Positions 60,484 to 64,000 of a stretch of DNA of 64,000 bases are shown here, piece after piece. Each line of letters starts with the position of its first letter. Within the stretch, counting starts at the first letter, position 1. Location of the stretch: positions 62,001-126,000 of the forward strand of contig CAZQUE010000001.1 of assembly GCA_964596185.1 (NCBI GenBank), written 5' to 3'. Below the pieces are notes generated by a model. That model saw only the letters and a list, made by a program, of their open reading frames with translations. It was not told the DNA's origin and did not search any database. The position numbers and the translations under genes were made by a program. This stretch comes from DYKG01 sp964596185 (GTDB lineage Bacteria > Muiribacteriota > Ozemobacteria > Ozemobacterales > Ozemobacteraceae).

Positions 60484-61751
60484 TCAAAAGACGATTTTGT
60501 CTGATTAGAATCCTGTCGCTAATTCTCCTGATGATCGCCTTGCCGTCGTCAGTAAAGGCGGTTCTTCACATTGATACAAGCTATAACGGCAAATTCAGAA
60601 ATTCTTCCAGTTTCGCCAAAATAATCGCCGATCTGCCTTTCGTTTACCAGGAATCTTTTCAGAAGATTCAGAAAGCTTTGGGTATTTCGCCACGCGAACA
60701 GATGTATATCGTTGTCATGTTTTCCGACTATCTTACCCACAATGGCATCAGATTGCGAGGCAAGCGTCAGTCGGTTAAAACCTCCAATCGCGTCGTCGTT
60801 CATTACATCCATCTTGACCTCGATTTTCTTCTCAATGGTCAGGCAACCCTGCTCGAAGAAATGACCCATGAGATGACCCATGCGATAATGGCTGATATAA
60901 TGGGTCTGAAAGCCTATGATTCCCTGCCGATGTGGGTTAAAGAGGGAACCGCGGTTCATGCCGCCGACCAGGGACTGGCGCGAATCAAGGCCCTTACCCG
61001 CAAGGGGTTCCGCCTTGAAGACATCGGTGGTGAAGACGAAAATATCGATGGCAACCCTATTTCTCTCGAAAAGTATGTTGAAAATTATTTGAAAATAAGA
61101 TTCTTGCTCAAAACATTCGGCTCGAATGCTCTTAATCGATTCGTTAAACGACTGATGAAATCAGGTAATGTTCATCAGGAACTCGCAGTCTGTTTCAATG
61201 GCCTGACTGAAGAAGTCATGAACCAGTATGCTGCCGATTTCATCAAAAACACCCTTCTTGAAAACGTCAGACCGGTAGATGCAAGAGAAAATCTTGCCCG
61301 GGGAACCAGATTTTTCGATGAAGGTGAATACCTTTCTGCCCGTCTAGCTCTTACCGATGCCCTTTATGGTGGTTTGAGCGATTCAGAATTCCAGAAGGCC
61401 GCATATCTTCTTGCTGAATGCTACATTCAGGAAAGAAATCCGCAAGGCGCGCTGCAGATTCTCAAGCAGTTCCGACCCGACCCGAAAAACGTGCCTGTCG
61501 ATCGCTATGAATTTCTCAGCGCATATTCAGAATATGCCATGGGGCTTTGCACCAAGGCATATTACGGTTTTAAAAAAGCTTTTGAAACATCGAGAAATCG
61601 GGCGGTTCAGGAGGGATCTCTCTATTATATCGTGCGCATCCTCAACGAGCTTGGCAACCGCCAGGAAGCTGCAAGAGTTTTGGGAATACTGCGCACCAAT
61701 TATCCCAAGAGTCCTTATGCTGATTTTGCTTTGAAAGTGCTTACACCCTGA
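60480..61751 (+). CDS. gluzincin-type zinc metalloprotease with TPR tail
   Basis: Exported protein (423 residues, signal peptide about 1-27). The zinc site is HEMTH (130-134, HExxH) with a likely third ligand Glu155 in MWVKEGTAVHAA, as in the peptidase MA/M1-like gluzincins. The C-terminal third (about 275-420) has TPR-like helical pairs (GTRFFDEGEYLSARLALTDAL, AAYLLAECYIQERNPQGALQIL). It starts in the stop of the zinc-ribbon TPR gene, so both may form one periplasmic-membrane unit. Substrate unknown. Confidence 0.8.
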   Translation: MIKRRFCLIRILSLILLMIALPSSVKAVLHIDTSYNGKFRNSSSFAKIIADLPFVYQESFQKIQKALGISPREQMYIVVMFSDYLTHNGIRLRGKRQSVKTSNRVVVHYIHLDLDFLLNGQATLLEEMTHEMTHAIMADIMGLKAYDSLPMWVKEGTAVHAADQGLARIKALTRKGFRLEDIGGEDENIDGNPISLEKYVENYLKIRFLLKTFGSNALNRFVKRLMKSGNVHQELAVCFNGLTEEVMNQYAADFIKNTLLENVRPVDARENLARGTRFFDEGEYLSARLALTDALYGGLSDSEFQKAAYLLAECYIQERNPQGALQILKQFRPDPKNVPVDRYEFLSAYSEYAMGLCTKAYYGFKKAFETSRNRAVQEGSLYYIVRILNELGNRQEAARVLGILRTNYPKSPYADFALKVLTP

Positions 61752-61753
61752 AA

Positions 61754-64000
61754 TTATAAAATCTTCTTGTGAATGCCGTTTTTAACCGCGTCTTCACTGA
61801 GTGAAAAACCACTTTCAACCTTTTTTCCCGCTTCCTGCCTTATAATCTTGTATTCACTCGCTGTTTCGACCTGACCGTTTTTGTAGCCAGTTGCATAGGG
61901 AAGTCGCAGCGAAAAATTACCATTGTCGTCGGTTTGTGTCTCACGCACATAATCCCGTTCAACATTGTCGAATTTGCAGCGAAGTAAGAATTTTACACTG
62001 GTTCCCGGATCGGCTTTGCCAATAATCAAAGCGCCTTTAACCAATTCATAGATCAGGTATGCGGGTGATTTGCCGATGTTGTCATATTCAAGGCAATAAA
62101 CGATTCTTAGCTGTGATGACGCCTGGGAAAAATTTCCCGCAGGGGCCATGGCCAAACGATCTCGCAGCCAATAATGAAAAGTCTTTTGAAAATCTTTTTC
62201 TCCGGAAGGACGGTCGACATATTCGGGGAAAAAGTCGTAACTGTCTGTTCTTACATTGGGTCTGGCTACGAAAGCACGCATGAATCGAACCATTTCATCC
62301 GAAAAGTTATAAAAAGAATTAATGTAAAAATATTTAATGCGATATTGAGCACACAGAGAGTAGGCCTGCTCTTCAGTTTCAGCTGTGAAAACCCTGGCCA
62401 TTTTTGCATAACCGCGCATGTTGTTGCTGCATAGAGTCGGCCGTTTTGCATAGTAATTTATGAGATTGCCGATGTGCCAGTAGCTGTAAACAGAGTATTC
62501 TGGCTTTTGCCGATCCTGGTAACCGGCTGTGGAGGGGGTAAATCGATTAAGCCAATGTAAGGAATCCATCAAGGTGGATTTTGGATTTATACTGGATCTG
62601 AAGAATAGCGGATAACAAATCAGGAAATGCAAAAGCATGAAAAATAACATCGTTAGTCCAGTTCGCAATGCCATTTTATAATATGTTTTTTCTGTTTTAA
62701 ACATTTCTTTCAATCTTGTCCAGACGAAATAAAGGGCCACGCCATTCCAAAAGCCAATTGCAATGCCAAGCCAGCGAAAATACCTGATGGCAAAAATGCT
62801 CATGAAAATGAAGATCAATGAAAAATCTCTTAAGGTCTTTCCGCCGCCAGAAAATAGTCCGCTCGGGTTAAACCTCTGCATCAGCGGAAAAAGAAAGAAA
62901 ACTATACTGAATTTGAAAATTGCGTCGGCAAGATTCGATTCGGAAAGAATTACTCTGGAAAAATCAATGCCCGGACCCAGTTCAAAAATTGAACGCATCG
63001 CCATGTCAGAGACAAGAATGAAATTAATGCCGGCAATCAGTTGATTTCTTAGAAAAAAAGCAGAGATGATTATAGCGCAGAAAACCCCTGCGATCAGTTT
63101 CCAGAAACTTGACGGGGAAAACTTGTTTAAACTGGCTCTTCGCTGGTGCAAAGAGGCTAGAAGCTTGATGAAAATTGCTCCGGTGGCAATGGTTATTGGT
63201 TGTATGTAAGCAAGATCACCGACCTCGGCCGATGCCCGGCCGGTTAACAGCAGATAGATGCCAACGGAAATCGAAGAAAACAGCATCGAGACAAAACAAA
63301 ACTGTCCAAAATTTTCCAGATTCTGGCTCTTGCTTATAAAAAGGAAAAGTGTGTAAAGAGTTACGATAAAAAAGAACAGGGGTGTTCCTGCCCAGGTCAT
63401 CATGAAGAGTAAAGCTGCAAAAATCCCGGCTATCATCCATTTTTGCCGCTTTTCGTCTGTATAAAGGCATCCGGATATCAGCCAGGCCCAGATAAAAAAA
63501 TGATTTAAAAAATGATAGTCGATCTGGAGAAACTGCGCCAGCATGGTTGAAGTAAAACCAGGAATACATGCCAGGCTCACCAATAAAGTCAGGGGTTTAT
63601 TACGGGTTTTCCGCCAGACAAAAAAAGTGAAAATCAGACCGACCAGCCAGCAGAAAACCGGCGGCATCCAGCCAATCGTTCTGTCGATTGTCCAATGCTG
63701 ATTTGGAAAAAGAGACATCAGCAAAAGACTCGTTTCAACCAGAAGGTTCATGTGAAATGGCGGGTATTTCAGATCGACCTGATCCGGGAAACAACTATAA
63801 CTATCAGTTCGAACAATTTCGCCCTGAGCCATGCTCTGTTCATATTGACGCAGAAAAAAAGTTGAATCCGGATCGATGGTCAGATAATGACCGCTGGTCG
63901 AATAACGATAAATCATGTCCGAGAGGAAAAGAGTCAGCGAAACCAGCGATAACAAAGCCAGACAAATGAAAAGGTATTTCTTAGACAAGCAGATGGCCTT
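61754..64000 (-). CDS. STT3/PglB/AglB-like multi-pass oligosaccharyltransferase-type protein (may continue past window)
   Basis: Membrane protein with about 12-13 helices in the N-terminal 490 residues and a soluble C-terminal part. GT66-like motifs: IDPDSTFFLRQ (about 38-48; Asp39/Asp41 as the first loop acidic pair), FLQIDYHFLNHFF (151-165, Asp157 and His159, like the DHH motif of AglB), and SYWHIGNLINYYAKRP near residue 505, where WWDYG is usual. So a relative of STT3 with changed motifs. A TTG start at 63988 has AAGG 8 bases upstream, giving 744 residues, but the frame is open to the window edge. An O-antigen ligase-like or other GT-C enzyme is an alternative. Confidence 0.7.
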   Translation of the reverse strand, partial: KAICLSKKYLFICLALLSLVSLTLFLSDMIYRYSTSGHYLTIDPDSTFFLRQYEQSMAQGEIVRTDSYSCFPDQVDLKYPPFHMNLLVETSLLLMSLFPNQHWTIDRTIGWMPPVFCWLVGLIFTFFVWRKTRNKPLTLLVSLACIPGFTSTMLAQFLQIDYHFLNHFFIWAWLISGCLYTDEKRQKWMIAGIFAALLFMMTWAGTPLFFFIVTLYTLFLFISKSQNLENFGQFCFVSMLFSSISVGIYLLLTGRASAEVGDLAYIQPITIATGAIFIKLLASLHQRRASLNKFSPSSFWKLIAGVFCAIIISAFFLRNQLIAGINFILVSDMAMRSIFELGPGIDFSRVILSESNLADAIFKFSIVFFLFPLMQRFNPSGLFSGGGKTLRDFSLIFIFMSIFAIRYFRWLGIAIGFWNGVALYFVWTRLKEMFKTEKTYYKMALRTGLTMLFFMLLHFLICYPLFFRSSINPKSTLMDSLHWLNRFTPSTAGYQDRQKPEYSVYSYWHIGNLINYYAKRPTLCSNNMRGYAKMARVFTAETEEQAYSLCAQYRIKYFYINSFYNFSDEMVRFMRAFVARPNVRTDSYDFFPEYVDRPSGEKDFQKTFHYWLRDRLAMAPAGNFSQASSQLRIVYCLEYDNIGKSPAYLIYELVKGALIIGKADPGTSVKFLLRCKFDNVERDYVRETQTDDNGNFSLRLPYATGYKNGQVETASEYKIIRQEAGKKVESGFSLSEDAVKNGIHKKIL

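Noticed and set aside
1..64000. CRISPR arrays, insertion sequences, phage genes, tRNA or rRNA
   Set aside because: I found no regularly spaced repeats, transposase or integrase frames, or tRNA-like stems in the intergenic spaces, which are short throughout.

Overview
This window is a 64 kb chromosomal piece from a Gram-negative, probably flagellated bacterium of an uncultured-type lineage. The evidence is a complete MlaE-MlaF-MlaD lipid-transport set, many Sec signal peptides, a sigma-54 activator with a matching sigma-54 promoter, and a pseudaminic acid pathway next to a Maf/DUF115 flagellin glycosyltransferase. The mix of families (S55-domain protein, several B12/radical SAM enzymes, GH3-like enzyme, large CheB-CheR-PAS kinase) would fit a lineage such as Riflebacteria, but nothing here proves the taxon. 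I see no phage, insertion sequence, CRISPR array, tRNA or rRNA. Genes are dense, with many 4-base ATGA overlaps.

Layout. (a) 1-11401: nucleotide-sugar and pseudaminic acid locus in two blocks split by a hairpin terminator: ugd end, sugar nucleotidyltransferase, galE, pseB, pseC, pseF-like, pseG; then Maf/DUF115 transferase, pseI, a formyltransferase in place of the usual PseH acetyltransferase, and a HAD-Nudix fusion. (b) 11459-15628: ferredoxin, hutH, hutI and a DAHP synthase. (c) 15635-21582: RCK potassium channel and a 1602-residue CheB-CheR-PAS-kinase-receiver hybrid, minus strand. (d) 21746-31498: unknown exported protein, PRC-MgtE, methionine gamma-lyase-like enzyme, EVE protein, a triple-repeat exported protein, a beta-propeller protein, GNAT and an exported isoaspartyl methyltransferase. 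(e) 31562-34418: cobalamin/siderophore-type ABC importer. (f) 34431-50736: two unknown exported proteins, then four B12-binding-type radical SAM enzymes in two operons, one with two GNAT-like proteins and a GH3-family enzyme, the other running directly into a histidine kinase and a sigma-54 response regulator. (g) 50741-51642: an exported coiled-coil protein convergent with that regulator, with a near-perfect sigma-54 promoter and three GTCA/TGAC palindromes at enhancer distance. (h) 51643-61751: phosphodiester glycosidase, S55 protein, MlaE, MlaF, MlaD with a barrel-like tail, asparaginase, zinc-ribbon TPR membrane protein, zinc metalloprotease-TPR protein. (i) 61754-64000: an STT3-like multi-pass glycosyltransferase, minus strand.

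How the parts may work together. Block (a) should make a CMP-nonulosonate, perhaps 7-formamido, used by the adjacent Maf protein; a perfect sigma-28 -10 element lies before the Maf gene. Blocks (f) and (g) look like a ZraPSR-type envelope-stress circuit (kinase, sigma-54 regulator, small exported coiled-coil protein), here embedded in a radical SAM operon. This is the most promising candidate for an undescribed system in the window. The importer of block (e) could feed cobalamin to the four radical SAM enzymes, but that link is inference only.
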